Source: Alphaproteobacteria bacterium
GTDB taxonomy: Bacteria > Pseudomonadota > Alphaproteobacteria > Thalassobaculales > Thalassobaculaceae
DNA: 56,101 nt
Assembly: GCA_013203465.1 (NCBI GenBank)
Contig: JABMNR010000138.1
Coordinates: forward strand, 1 to 56,101
Reading direction: 5' to 3'
Numbering within the stretch: the first letter of the stretch is position 1; every line of letters begins with the position of its first letter. Both the position numbers and the translations under genes were made by a program. The notes under the pieces are model-generated. The model saw only the letters and a list, made by a program, of their open reading frames with translations. It searched no databases and was not told where the DNA came from. Below, piece by piece: positions 42,606 to 51,748 of this stretch.

Positions 42606-42974
42606 TCAATCGTAATTGATGATCGACGGGCCGATCCAGCCGGGGAGTTGGTCGGTGCGGGCGGGGGCGAAGATTTCGTAGTACTCGGCACCCTCGGGGC
42701 CGACGCCGGCCAGGCCGTGGCTGACGCCGGAGGGAAAGAACACCATGTCGCCCGGCTTGGCGGTGATGGTCTCGCCGCCGACGGTGAGCCGCGCCTCGCC
42801 CTTGAGCAGGATGAACAGCTGTTCGTGCTCGTGGTGGTGGGTACGGCCGTCGAACTGGGCGTCCGGCGCGGTGACGACCCGCACCGCCGACAGCCGCTCG
42901 GCGGCGATCGCCTTGCGCTCGGCCCCGGCGCGCATGCCCGGCGCCCCCGGCAAGATGTCCCAGTCGATCAGCAT
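42606..42974 (-). CDS. Cupin-domain protein
   Basis: 122 residues. Cupin motif 1 is HHHEHEQLFILLKGEARLTV (His/His/Glu metal ligands) and motif 2 is PGDMVFFPSGVSHGLAGVG. Single-domain cupins act as dioxygenases, isomerases or binding proteins. GGGGGAG precedes the ATG at 42974. Function unknown. Confidence 0.88.
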   Translation of the reverse strand: MLIDWDILPGAPGMRAGAERKAIAAERLSAVRVVTAPDAQFDGRTHHHEHEQLFILLKGEARLTVGGETITAKPGDMVFFPSGVSHGLAGVGPEGAEYYEIFAPARTDQLPGWIGPSIINYD

Positions 42975-43134
42975 GCCCTGTCTCCCCCTAATGGCGGCGG
43001 CCACCCCGGCCGCGTGTGCCGCGTCAGCGATAGCATAGTATTTTACCGCGTGGTTTTGCCATGCGGCCGACGGGTGCGGTGCGCTATACCGGGCGCTGTT
43101 CGCCCACCACCGATCACCTCACCGGAGCCCGCCG

Positions 43135-43656
43135 ATGCCCGCCCTGATCCGCCCGCACCATGGGGTGACGCCGACCGTTGCCGCCGACGCCTTCGTCGCC
43201 GAGACCGCCGTTCTCATTGGCGACGTCGAGATCGGGGCCGAGGCGTCGATCTGGTACGGCTGCGTGCTGCGCGGCGACCGGCACCGCATCCGGGTCGGCG
43301 CCCGCACCAACGTGCAGGACGGCACCATCGTGCACATCACCGCCGAGCGGTTCCCGTGCCTGATCGGCGCCGGCATCACCATCGGCCACGCGGCGGTGAT
43401 CCACGCCTGCACCCTGGAGGACGACTGTTTCATCGGCATGAGGGCGACGGTGATGGACGGGGCGGTGGTCGAGCGTCACGCCATGGTGGCGGCGGGGGCG
43501 CTGGTGACCCCGGGCAAGATCGTGCCGTCGGGCGAGCTGTGGGCCGGCTCGCCGGCCACGAAGATGCGGGAGTTGACCGAGGCCGACTTCGCCAACTTCC
43601 ACCGCTTGGCCGCGCACTACGTCGAGACGGCGAAGAGCTTCATGACGGATGGATAG
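43135..43656 (+). CDS. Gamma-carbonic anhydrase family (hexapeptide repeat) protein
   Basis: 173 residues of left-handed beta-helix repeats: AETAVLIGDVEIGAEASIWY, RIRVGARTNVQDGTIVHITA, ITIGHAAVIHACTLEDDCFI and GAVVERHAMVAAGALVTPG. It resembles PaaY/YrdA with His residues that can bind Zn (VHIT, GHAAVIHAC). Small-molecule acylation or carbonic anhydrase activity possible. GGAG precedes the ATG. Confidence 0.92.
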   Translation: MPALIRPHHGVTPTVAADAFVAETAVLIGDVEIGAEASIWYGCVLRGDRHRIRVGARTNVQDGTIVHITAERFPCLIGAGITIGHAAVIHACTLEDDCFIGMRATVMDGAVVERHAMVAAGALVTPGKIVPSGELWAGSPATKMRELTEADFANFHRLAAHYVETAKSFMTDG

Positions 43657-43728
43657 CGGCCCGCCCGGCCTTGATGCTGCTCGACCCGCTGTTGTCTCGC
43701 AGCGGGTCTCTATCCGTGAACCTTGGTA

Positions 43729-44121
43729 TTACATGTAGATTTCGACAACTTTCTTGAGTTCGCTGATGTTGACGGGTTTCTCAAGAAACACGTTAATCCC
43801 GGCTTTCTCGCACGCGTGCCGGTTCTCGCGGCTGGTGTCCGCGGTTACGGCAACGATCGGGATATTCTTGGGCGGATCGCCCTGGGCGTGGCGAATCTCG
43901 ACCGTCGCCTCGACGCCGGACTTAACCGGCATATGGATATCCATAAGGATAAGGGTGTATCGAGAGGCGTCGTTCTCCACAGCCTTAATGCATTCGTCGC
44001 CATTTCCAACAACATCGCAATCTCAACCAAACATTAAGCAAACTTCAGACATGAATTTTTGGTTACTACGTTGATCATCCGCGATCAGAATTCTAGGATG
44101 GTTTACGATTTTATTATTCAT
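43729..44121 (-). pseudogene. Receiver-domain response regulator interrupted by an in-frame TGA
   Basis: Read through the TGA at 44023-44025 (codon 33), the gene gives 130 codons of a CheY-like receiver. Before the stop come RILIADDQRSNQKF with the acidic pair Asp15-Asp16; after it DCDVVGNGDECIKAVE, LILMDIHMPVKSG with the phosphorylation Asp, and VFLEKPVN with the Lys. The frame is continuous, so one base explains the break. It begins 43 bases after the MASE1 kinase gene and would be its partner. An internal ATG at 43980 could make an 83-residue fragment lacking the acidic pocket, which should not be phosphorylated properly. Recent loss, a polymorphism or sequencing error are all possible. 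Confidence 0.85.
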
Positions 44122-44164
44122 TTTATTTGTCCAAAAATCTATTTATATAATAAAAGCCGTACTC

Positions 44165-45760
44165 CTAATTCAACGGTAGGTAAAGCGTAAACGTCGATCC
44201 GACGCCGACCGTGCTGTCGACCGTCAACCGGCCACCCAGCAACGCCGCCAACTTCGTCGAAATGGCCAGGCCGAGACCGGTACCACCATGGACGCGGGTG
44301 CTGCTGCTGTCGGACTGAGTGAACCGGTCGAAGATTCGCTCAAGATCGTCTTTCGGGATGCCGCATCCCGTATCGTGCACGGAAAAGTCCAACCCTTTCT
44401 CGTCGCCACGAGTCCGATCGCGGGGCTTCACCCCAATCCGAATGCTGCCGACGTCGGTGAACTTCACCGCGTTGTTGATGAGGTTCGTCATGATCTGGGT
44501 CAGGCGATCGGGATCCGTGACAATCTCGCCGCCGATGTTGCCGTCGATATGGGTTTCGATCCGCAGCGGCGCACCATGCCTGACCACGGCCGCTTCCGCG
44601 AAGCCGCGCCACCGATCAACCAGATCACGAATATTACATGGTTGCGGAAACACACTGACCGCCAGCGCTTCGATGCGTGCAAGATCCAGGATGTCGGTAA
44701 GCTGAGCATAAAGCTGATCGGCCGCATCGGAAGCCATCCGAACCTGGCGTTGCTGGGCGGCCGATAAGGAGCCCAGCGCCAAGAGCTGAAGCATGCCCAT
44801 GACTCCGTTCAGCGGGGTCCGAATCTCGTGGCTCATATTGGCCAGGAACTCGGACTTGGCCCGGTTCGCCTCCTGGGCTTGGAGAACGGCGGTCTCGCGT
44901 TCCTCCATCATCACCGCGATGACGAAGGCGGGAAGGGTGTTGACCAATAGAAAGATTTGGATGTCGATGGTTGGATCGGTGATACTGCTGAACTTGCTGA
45001 TTGCGGTGTCTCGCAGGAAGCTTTCAGCGAGAACCGCGACCAAGGTGGCGCCAGAGGCGCCGGCGACGCCAACCACGCCAAAATACAGCGTGATCCCAAT
45101 CATCAGCGGCGTCAGCAAGAAAAGATAGCCATGGGTGCCGCTTGACAGGCCGATTGCCAGGAACGCCGCGGCACCTGTCGCTGCGACGACGATCGTCACA
45201 CCGGGCGTGAAAGCGGTGCTGGCGGCAAACCGGTGGTCGTTCCGCCACAAGGCGATCCCCACGAGGACAAGCGGCGTCAAGAGGCAATATCCAACGGCGT
45301 CCGCAATGTACCATTGCTGGAAAACACCCGCCCAGTTCGCCCCGTAAGACAAGGAGACGACGGTTGCGCCGACCATGGCACCCAAAACCGGTGACATGGC
45401 CGATGGTCCAAGAATCAACGCCAGATAGTCACGCACCGATCTCAGGGGCGGTCGATTGGCGAGGAAATGCTTGTAGAGAATGACGGCGCCGAGAATCTCG
45501 ACATAGTTCGCAAGCGCCAGTCCAAGGGCCGTTATGGCCGGGTCGCCATAGATTAAATTAGCGATCAGGGCGCCTGAAACGGCCATCAGCGAGGAGAGGG
45601 TCACAGCCCGCATTGGCCTGTCGACCAACAACGCCACGAGTACCGCGTTCGGAAGCCAAACCACCGCGATACCGGTTCCTTGGCGGGTCAACTCAATGCT
45701 CAGGAAAGCGAGCACGGTATAGGTGGCGACCAGTGCCGTGTGTTGAATTAATGGTTTCAT
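44165..45760 (-). CDS. MASE1-type membrane sensor histidine kinase
   Basis: 531 residues. Residues about 1-280 contain eight or so hydrophobic segments of MASE1 type ([20 protein letters not shown] near the start is characteristic). Then a coiled coil ([19 protein letters not shown]), HisKA with His311 in [11 protein letters not shown], and HATPase_c with N box [15 protein letters not shown] and GTGLGLAIS. It senses a membrane or periplasmic signal and would phosphorylate the downstream receiver, which is broken. GC is lower than in the flanking metabolic genes. Confidence 0.93.
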   Translation of the reverse strand: MKPLIQHTALVATYTVLAFLSIELTRQGTGIAVVWLPNAVLVALLVDRPMRAVTLSSLMAVSGALIANLIYGDPAITALGLALANYVEILGAVILYKHFLANRPPLRSVRDYLALILGPSAMSPVLGAMVGATVVSLSYGANWAGVFQQWYIADAVGYCLLTPLVLVGIALWRNDHRFAASTAFTPGVTIVVAATGAAAFLAIGLSSGTHGYLFLLTPLMIGITLYFGVVGVAGASGATLVAVLAESFLRDTAISKFSSITDPTIDIQIFLLVNTLPAFVIAVMMEERETAVLQAQEANRAKSEFLANMSHEIRTPLNGVMGMLQLLALGSLSAAQQRQVRMASDAADQLYAQLTDILDLARIEALAVSVFPQPCNIRDLVDRWRGFAEAAVVRHGAPLRIETHIDGNIGGEIVTDPDRLTQIMTNLINNAVKFTDVGSIRIGVKPRDRTRGDEKGLDFSVHDTGCGIPKDDLERIFDRFTQSDSSSTRVHGGTGLGLAISTKLAALLGGRLTVDSTVGVGSTFTLYLPLN

Positions 45761-45769
45761 CTAAGTTTC

Positions 45770-45784
45770 GTACACTAGGTGTAC
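45770..45784. promoter_or_regulatory. Palindrome upstream of the MASE1 kinase gene
   Basis: GTACAC-TAG-GTGTAC at 45770-45784, nine bases upstream of the kinase start, between it and a very AT-rich stretch with two TATTAATA octamers (near 45803-45825). It looks like an operator in a promoter region; the regulator is unknown. Confidence 0.5.
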
Positions 45785-45855
45785 GGTACAGTCTATACGA
45801 GAAAAGTATTAATAGTAAAATATTAATAAAATTTTATCTTTTAGCATAACGGCGC

Positions 45856-45945
45856 CTAAACAACGCCGCTCGGCGGACCGCCGGCCTTGAGCAACGCCAT
45901 CGTCTCGGCAAGCGGTGAAATGTCGCGCACGATAAGCGCCGACAA
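45856..45945 (-). other. In-frame open tail after phaC (possible 29-residue ORF)
   Basis: Directly after the phaC TGA the same frame stays open for 29 codons (beginning TTG) to a TAG at 45856. The residues look protein-like (LIVRDISPLAETMALLKAGG). It could be a gene remnant, a micro-ORF or chance. No ribosome binding site specific to it is evident. Confidence 0.25.
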
Positions 45946-47754
45946 TCACACATCCGTCAGCGTCTTGACCTTCACAAAGCTGCCGGGGGCGTCCTCGATC
46001 GGTGTGAGTTTGCCGTCACCGGGGGTGCGGGCGGGGGCCGTGCCGCCGCTATGGCGGTCGAGCCACGCCTTCCATTCCGGCCACCAGCTGCCGTCGTGGT
46101 GGATGGCGCCGTCGAGCCATTTGTCGGGAGTTTTCGGCGCCTTGCCGGCCTTGGTCCAGTAGCCGTATTTCGGCTTGTCCGAGGGCGGGTTGATGACACC
46201 GGCGATGTGGCCGGAGCTGGCGAGGCAGAACGTCACCGGGCCTTTGTAGATTTGCGTCGCGGCGTAGGTCGACTTCCAGGGGGCGATATGATCCTCCTTG
46301 GTCGACAGGAAGAAGGTCGGCAGCTTGACCGTGCCGAGGTCGATCGGCACGCCGTCCAGGGTGATCGCCCCCGGCTCGACCAGCTTGTTCTCCTGGTACA
46401 TGCGGCGCAGGTAGAAGCTGTGCATGGCGGCCGGCATGCGGGTGGAATCCGAGTTCCAATACAACAGGTCGAAGGGAAACGGCTCCTTTCCCATCAGGTA
46501 GTTGTTGACCACGAACGACCAGATCAGATCGTTGGCGCGCAGCATGTTGAAGGTCGTCGCCATGGCCCGGCCGTCGAGGAAGCCGTCCTTGTCCATCCGT
46601 GCTTCCAGCGCGGCCAGCTGCTCCTCGTCGATGAACACCGACAACTCGCCGGCCTCGGTGAAATCGACCATGGTGGTGAAGAAGGTGATCGACTTGATGC
46701 GGTCGTCGCCCTTGGCTTTCATATAGGCCAGGGTCGCGGCCATCAGGGTGCCGCCGATGCAGTAGCCGATGGCGTTGATCTCACGCTCACCGGTCGCCGC
46801 CTCGATCGCCGCCAGCGCCGCCAGCGGGCCCTCCAGCATATAGTCCTCGAAGGTCTTGGCGGCGAGCGCCCCGTCCGGGTTGACCCAGGAGACGACGAAC
46901 ACGGTGAGGCCCTGATCGACCGCCCATTTGATGAACGAGTTCTTCGGCCGCAGATCCAGGATGTAGAACTTGTTGATCCACGGCGGCACGATCAGCAGCG
47001 GCCGCTTGTGCACCGTTTCGGTGGCCGGACTGTACTGGATGAGTTGCATCAGCTCGTTCTGATAGACCACCTTGCCCGGAGAGGTCGCCACGTTGCCGCC
47101 GACGTCGAAGGCGTCGGGGTCGGTCATCTTGATCGACAGCTTGCCCTTGCCGCGCTCCAGGTCGTCGAGCAGGTTCTTCAGGCCGTTCACCAGATTCTCG
47201 CCGCCGCTCTCGATGGTCGCGCGCAGCACTTCGGGATTGGTCATCACGAAGTTCGACGGCGCCATCGCGTCGGCGAACTGGCGGGTGTAGAAATCGACTT
47301 TCTGCTTGGTCTTATCGTCCAGCCCGTCGACCTCGTTGACCGTCTGCTGCATCCATTTGGCGGTCAGCAGGTAGCTCTGCTTGATGTAGTCGTAGACGAC
47401 GTTCTCGTCCCAGGCCGAATCCTTGAACCGGCGGTCGCCCTGTTCCGGCGCGGCGACCGGTGCCGTGCCGCCGCCAAGCATCCGCGCCGCCGTCGACTGC
47501 CACAGCCCCATATAGCTCTGCCACAGCGCCATTTGCGCCTGCACCATCTTGCTTGGGTCGGCCATCAGCTTGGACGTCATCTCCAGAAAGGTGGCGCCGA
47601 TGTTCATCGGGTCCGACATGCCGAGCGCGTTCGGATCCTGATGGGCTAGAAAATTCTTGATCAATCGTTGGCTTTGCTCGGCGATGTGAGTCATCGAATG
47701 CGACAATTCGACCGAATCGGGGGCCTTCAGATTACTGTCTTGCGGGTCGGCCAT
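45946..47754 (-). CDS. phaC: Class I poly(3-hydroxyalkanoate) synthase
   Basis: 602 residues. The lipase-like box GYCIGG holds the nucleophile Cys332; the catalytic Asp is in STKEDHIAPW and His in ASSGHIAGV. The PWINKFYILDL and YWNSDSTRMP segments are class I hallmarks. It polymerises (R)-3-hydroxyacyl-CoA on storage granules. ATG at 47754; a longer frame running to 48228 overlaps the divergent lipoprotein gene and is not used. Single copy in this window; no phaA/phaB or phasin is adjacent. Confidence 0.96.
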   Translation of the reverse strand: MADPQDSNLKAPDSVELSHSMTHIAEQSQRLIKNFLAHQDPNALGMSDPMNIGATFLEMTSKLMADPSKMVQAQMALWQSYMGLWQSTAARMLGGGTAPVAAPEQGDRRFKDSAWDENVVYDYIKQSYLLTAKWMQQTVNEVDGLDDKTKQKVDFYTRQFADAMAPSNFVMTNPEVLRATIESGGENLVNGLKNLLDDLERGKGKLSIKMTDPDAFDVGGNVATSPGKVVYQNELMQLIQYSPATETVHKRPLLIVPPWINKFYILDLRPKNSFIKWAVDQGLTVFVVSWVNPDGALAAKTFEDYMLEGPLAALAAIEAATGEREINAIGYCIGGTLMAATLAYMKAKGDDRIKSITFFTTMVDFTEAGELSVFIDEEQLAALEARMDKDGFLDGRAMATTFNMLRANDLIWSFVVNNYLMGKEPFPFDLLYWNSDSTRMPAAMHSFYLRRMYQENKLVEPGAITLDGVPIDLGTVKLPTFFLSTKEDHIAPWKSTYAATQIYKGPVTFCLASSGHIAGVINPPSDKPKYGYWTKAGKAPKTPDKWLDGAIHHDGSWWPEWKAWLDRHSGGTAPARTPGDGKLTPIEDAPGSFVKVKTLTDV

Positions 47755-48037
47755 GGGGCGGGTCCTTGAGTTGGAACGGCTCTGCCGTAGTGTTGGTTCG
47801 TTTGTAGCAGCTTTCAGACCTTTGGTTCCAACCATGCGATACGATTGTGCGGCGGCCATGTCGATATCGTGGAAATCATGGTATTTTCGCGCCGTGACGG
47901 TTATCGAAGAGGCCGTCATGGCTGGTCGCCGGTTGACGGCGCGGATATCGATGGGATGGGATCGTGTGGTGATGCGGAGCAGCGTAATGCAGGATACGGG
48001 ATCCAAGGCTTCGGAAGAGCGCCGGAGCCGGAGGACG
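47755..48037. promoter_or_regulatory. Divergent region between phaC and the OmpA-family lipoprotein
   Basis: 283 bases. Frames remain open through it but have poor starts. It should contain promoters for both genes. A PhaR-type operator was looked for but not assigned. Confidence 0.4.
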
Positions 48038-49210
48038 ATGGCGATCCGGCCGACATACCGCCGGCGCATCGCGGCGCTTGCGGCGGCGGTGGCGCTGCTG
48101 GGGCTCGCCGGCTGTTCATCGATACCGGACGCGTTGAACCCGGTCGAATGGTACGAAGGGGCTACCAGCACCGTCGGGGGCTGGTTCTCCGATGACGATG
48201 AGGACACGTCGTCGACCGACGGTGACAATGCTTATCCGAATTTGGCGACCGTTCCGGACAGGCCGACACCGTCGACGACCGAAGCCGAGCGCAAGGATCT
48301 GACCTCGGGCCTGATCGCGGATCGCGCGAACGCCCGCTACGCCGAAGACCCGAAGCGTCCGTCGCCGAGCCAACCGGCCGCGCAAGGGGACGCCGCCTCC
48401 AGCGCCACCGCGGCGAGTGCTGCTGTAACGAGCGCAGCCGTGGCGAGTGCGGCGGCGCCGAGCGTTGCCGCGCCGAGTGCCGCCGTTGCATCGCCGCCGC
48501 CGGCCGTCGCGCAGGCGCCCTCCGATGGTCGGCGATCGTCGCTGTGGCCAAATCGTCCGATCCCGGACGGCGGCAGTGCGCGAAACGTGACCTCGGCCAA
48601 GGTTGGCGATCATCCTCCCCGGTCGCCCGAACCGAAGGTGCGCGCCGAGGCTGTTCAACGACCGGCACCGCCGCCTCCGCCGCCAGCATCCACAGCGCAA
48701 GTTGCGGCGGCACCGCCTCCGCCGGCACCCGCGACGACTCGATTCGATTCGGCCAACCAAGGAGCCGCGGCCACACCCGCGCCGTCGGATCAGTCGGGCT
48801 CGGTGATCACCGATGGGCCGAGCTTGGCGCAGTACGAGCGTAATCTGAGCGGCGAGGTCTATCTCGCCGGCACGGTGTATTTTAACCATTCGTCGGCGGC
48901 GTTGACCGGTGCCGAGCGGCAAATGATCGCCGAGATCGCCCGTGCGGCGCTCGATAGCAATGCCATGGTCAAAGTGGTGGGGCACGCGTCGGCGCGCACG
49001 GCGGAGATGAACCTTGCGGACCACGAGTTTGCCAATTTCAGCATTTCGCTGAGCCGTTCCGAGGCGGTGGCCCGGGCATTGGTCGACGGTGGCTTGCCGG
49101 TCGAACGGATTATGATCGAGGCGTTGAGCGACAACCAACCACTCTATTATGAGAGCATGCCTTCGGGAGAGGCGGGCAACCGCCGCGCCGAAATCCTGTT
49201 GCTCTACTAA
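48038..49210 (+). CDS. OmpA-family peptidoglycan-associated lipoprotein
   Basis: 390 residues. A lipoprotein signal ends in the lipobox LLGLAGC at about residues 20-26. A low-complexity Ala/Pro/Ser region (about 110-250) bridges to a C-terminal OmpA/Pal-like domain: YLAGTVYFNHSSAALTGAER, VVGHASARTAEM and RSEAVARALVDGGLPVERI, with the conserved NRRAEI. It should anchor the outer membrane to peptidoglycan. ATG at 48038 preceded by GGAGG. Upstream alternative starts at 47988 exist. Confidence 0.88.
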   Translation: MAIRPTYRRRIAALAAAVALLGLAGCSSIPDALNPVEWYEGATSTVGGWFSDDDEDTSSTDGDNAYPNLATVPDRPTPSTTEAERKDLTSGLIADRANARYAEDPKRPSPSQPAAQGDAASSATAASAAVTSAAVASAAAPSVAAPSAAVASPPPAVAQAPSDGRRSSLWPNRPIPDGGSARNVTSAKVGDHPPRSPEPKVRAEAVQRPAPPPPPPASTAQVAAAPPPPAPATTRFDSANQGAAATPAPSDQSGSVITDGPSLAQYERNLSGEVYLAGTVYFNHSSAALTGAERQMIAEIARAALDSNAMVKVVGHASARTAEMNLADHEFANFSISLSRSEAVARALVDGGLPVERIMIEALSDNQPLYYESMPSGEAGNRRAEILLLY

Positions 49211-49281
49211 TGGAAAATCTCGATAAACGTCACTAAAACAGATTATTAGTCCGTGTCTTTAAAGTGATTTATGAGGCTGCT

Positions 49282-50574
49282 ATGGGTGAGACGTTGCGGG
49301 TCGGCGTCGCCGGTCTTGGGACTGTCGGCGCGGAGACGGCGCGACTGCTGATCGAACGGGCCGATGCGTTGGCCGCGCATGCGGGCCGTCCGATCGCGGT
49401 GACGGCGGTGTCGGCGCGCGACCGGACCCGTGACCGCGGGGTCGATCTATCGCGTGTGGCTTGGGAAGAGGACGCGACGGCGCTGGCGGCGCGCGACGAC
49501 GTGGATTTGGTGTGCGAGCTGATCGGCGGCTCCGACGGTGTCGCCAAAATCCTGGTCGAGCGGGCGTTGGCGGCCGGCAAGCACGTCGTTACCGCCAACA
49601 AGGCGTTGCTGGCGCATCACGGCACGGTGTTGGCCAGGATCGGCGAGGCGCATGGCGTCACCCTGGCCTATGAATCGGCGGTGGCCGGCGGTATTCCGAT
49701 CATCCGCGCCCTGCGCGAGGGGCTGGTGGTCAACCGCGTGACCCGGGTCTACGGCATCCTGAACGGCACCTGTAACTACATCCTGTCGGCCATGCGCGAG
49801 AGCGGGCGCGACTTCGCCGATGTGTTGGCTGAGGCGCAGGCGCTGGGCTATGCCGAAGCCGATCCCGCCTTCGACGTCGATGGCGTCGATGCCGCTCATA
49901 AGCTGGCGTTGCTGGCGGCGCTGGCCTATGGCCGGGAGGTGGATTTCGACACGGTGCACATTGAGGGTATCCGCCCGATCTCGCCGATCGACATCGCCTA
50001 CGCCGATGAGTTCGGCTTCCGCATCAAGCTGCTCGGCATCGCCGAGGAGACCGAGGCGGGGGTACGCCAGCGGGTGCATCCGTGCCTGGTGCGGCAGGAC
50101 GCGCCGATCGCCCAGGTCGAGGGGGTGTTCAACGCCGTGGTGGTCGAGGGTGACGCCGTTGGCACCACCCTGCACTACGGCCGGGGGGCGGGCGCCGGTC
50201 CCACCGCCTCGGCGGTGATCGGTGACGTGGTCGACGTGGCGGCCGGGCGGCGGGCGCCGGTGTTCGGGCGTCCGGCCTCGGCGCTGCTGCCGGCCAATCC
50301 GGCGGCGATGGAGACGCTGGAGAGCGGATACTACGTCCGTCTGATGGTGACTGACCGGCCGGGGGTGCTGGCCGACGTGACCGCCATCCTGCGCGATGAG
50401 CACGTGTCCATGGAATCGATGCTGCAACGCGGCCGCGACCCGATGGAGACCGTCCCGGTGGCGCTGACCACCCACGAGGTCGACGAGGCGTCGATGCGCC
50501 GGGCGCTGGCGAAAATCGCCAAACTCGAGGCGGTGCGCGAGGCCCCGGCGATGTTGCGCATCGTCGAATTCTAA
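49282..50574 (+). CDS. hom: Homoserine dehydrogenase with ACT domain
   Basis: 430 residues. NAD-binding GVAGLGTVGAETARLL, substrate part with VVTANKALLAHHG and GGIPIIRALREGL, NGTCNYIL, and DVDGVDAAHKLALLAALAYG with the catalytic Lys. A C-terminal ACT domain (about 350-430; MVTDRPGVLADVTAIL) suggests threonine feedback. It makes homoserine for threonine and methionine, upstream of the metY step encoded at 30777-32606. ATG at 49282 has GAGG five bases upstream; GTG at 49264 is weaker. Confidence 0.96.
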   Translation: MGETLRVGVAGLGTVGAETARLLIERADALAAHAGRPIAVTAVSARDRTRDRGVDLSRVAWEEDATALAARDDVDLVCELIGGSDGVAKILVERALAAGKHVVTANKALLAHHGTVLARIGEAHGVTLAYESAVAGGIPIIRALREGLVVNRVTRVYGILNGTCNYILSAMRESGRDFADVLAEAQALGYAEADPAFDVDGVDAAHKLALLAALAYGREVDFDTVHIEGIRPISPIDIAYADEFGFRIKLLGIAEETEAGVRQRVHPCLVRQDAPIAQVEGVFNAVVVEGDAVGTTLHYGRGAGAGPTASAVIGDVVDVAAGRRAPVFGRPASALLPANPAAMETLESGYYVRLMVTDRPGVLADVTAILRDEHVSMESMLQRGRDPMETVPVALTTHEVDEASMRRALAKIAKLEAVREAPAMLRIVEF

Positions 50575-50618
50575 ACGCCGTGACGGCAATCGGTGGCGAG
50601 CCTGGACGGGGTATGGAT

Positions 50619-50657
50619 TCCGGGCTCGCGACGCCAGCCCGGATCGGCTAAAAGCCG
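50619..50657. repeat. Twin intergenic hairpins between hom and glpX
   Basis: TCCGGGCT (50619-50626) pairs with AGCCCGGA (50636-50643), followed at once by CGGCT-AAA-AGCCG (50645-50657). There is no T-run. Such double hairpins resemble dispersed extragenic palindromes. Confidence 0.5.
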
Positions 50658-50739
50658 GAGTCCGAACGGAGCGCCGGGTTCCGCCGCGAGCCTCGGCACC
50701 GCCGCAAGAAACGTCATAACGAGGGATCGGAAGCGACCG

Positions 50740-51726
50740 ATGTCGGACAAGCCCATCGAGCATTTCACCATGGACCGCAATCTGGCGCTGGAGGCGGTCC
50801 GCGTGACCGAGGCGGCGGCGCTGGCGGCGTCGCGTCTGATGGGGCGCGGTGACGAGAAGGCCGCCGACCAAGCGGCGGTGGACGCCATGCGCACGGCGCT
50901 CAACAACCTGGAAATCGACGGCACCGTCGTCATCGGCGAGGGCGAGCGCGACGAGGCGCCGATGCTCTTCATCGGCGAGAAGGTGGGCAGCGGCGGCCCG
51001 AAGATCGACATCGCGCTCGATCCGCTGGAAGGCACGACCATCACCGCCAAGGGCGGCGCGAATGCCCTGGCGGTGGTCGCGCTGGCGTCGGAGGGCGGGT
51101 TTCTCAACGCGCCGGATGTCTACATGGACAAGATCGCGGTCGGCGGCGGCCTGCCGGCGGATGTGGTCGACCTCGACGCGCCGGTGCGGGAAAATCTCGG
51201 CAATCTGGCCAAGGCCAAGGGCCTGGACGTGTCCGACGTGGTGGCCTGCATCCTCGATCGCCCGCGCCACGCCGAGCTGATCGCCAAGGTGCGCGAGGCC
51301 GGTGCCCGGATCATGTTAATTTCCGACGGTGATGTGTCGGGGGTGATCGCCACCTCGCAGCCGACCAGCGGCGTGGACATCTATATCGGCTCCGGCGGCG
51401 CGCCCGAGGGCGTGCTGGCGGCGGCGGCGCTGCGCTGTATCGGCGGGCAGATTCAAGGCCGGCTGCTGTTCCGCAACGACGACGAGAAGGGGCGCGCCAA
51501 ACGCTGGGGCATCGAGGATTTGAACCGCAAATACGGTCTGATGGAGCTGGCCGGCGGCGACGTGATGTTCGCGGCCACCGGGGTGACCGGCGGCACCATG
51601 CTCAAGGGTGTGCGCCGCTACGCCGGCGGGGCGACCACCCATTCGATCATCATGCGCTCGAAGACCGGCACCGTCCGCGTGATCGAGGCGACGCACGACT
51701 TCACCCGCAAGCCGTTCGAGGATTGA
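50740..51726 (+). CDS. glpX: Class II fructose-1,6-bisphosphatase
   Basis: 328 residues. MDRNLALEAVRVTEAAALAA opening, GEGERDEAPMLFIGE and DIALDPLEGTTITAKG metal/phosphate-binding motifs, and GGAPEGVLAAAAL and ATGVTGGTMLKGV later. It hydrolyses fructose-1,6-bisphosphate in gluconeogenesis. The hom-glpX-recJ order is common in alphaproteobacteria. ATG at 50740 chosen; longer frame upstream covers the hairpins. Confidence 0.97.
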   Translation: MSDKPIEHFTMDRNLALEAVRVTEAAALAASRLMGRGDEKAADQAAVDAMRTALNNLEIDGTVVIGEGERDEAPMLFIGEKVGSGGPKIDIALDPLEGTTITAKGGANALAVVALASEGGFLNAPDVYMDKIAVGGGLPADVVDLDAPVRENLGNLAKAKGLDVSDVVACILDRPRHAELIAKVREAGARIMLISDGDVSGVIATSQPTSGVDIYIGSGGAPEGVLAAAALRCIGGQIQGRLLFRNDDEKGRAKRWGIEDLNRKYGLMELAGGDVMFAATGVTGGTMLKGVRRYAGGATTHSIIMRSKTGTVRVIEATHDFTRKPFED

Positions 51727-51748
51727 GCCGCGCGCGGCAGGTAAGGCG

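Noticed and set aside
44023-44025. TGA in the receiver gene as selenocysteine or programmed read-through
   Set aside because: Receiver domains are not known selenoproteins, no suitable hairpin was recognised, and a simple nonsense change explains the data.
46051-47649. 532-residue + strand frame opposite phaC
   Set aside because: It is a high-GC antisense shadow of a clear phaC gene with no start site support.
49447-51270. 607-residue - strand frame opposite hom and glpX
   Set aside because: Antisense shadow; His/Arg/Gln-rich composition typical of reversed GC-rich coding DNA.
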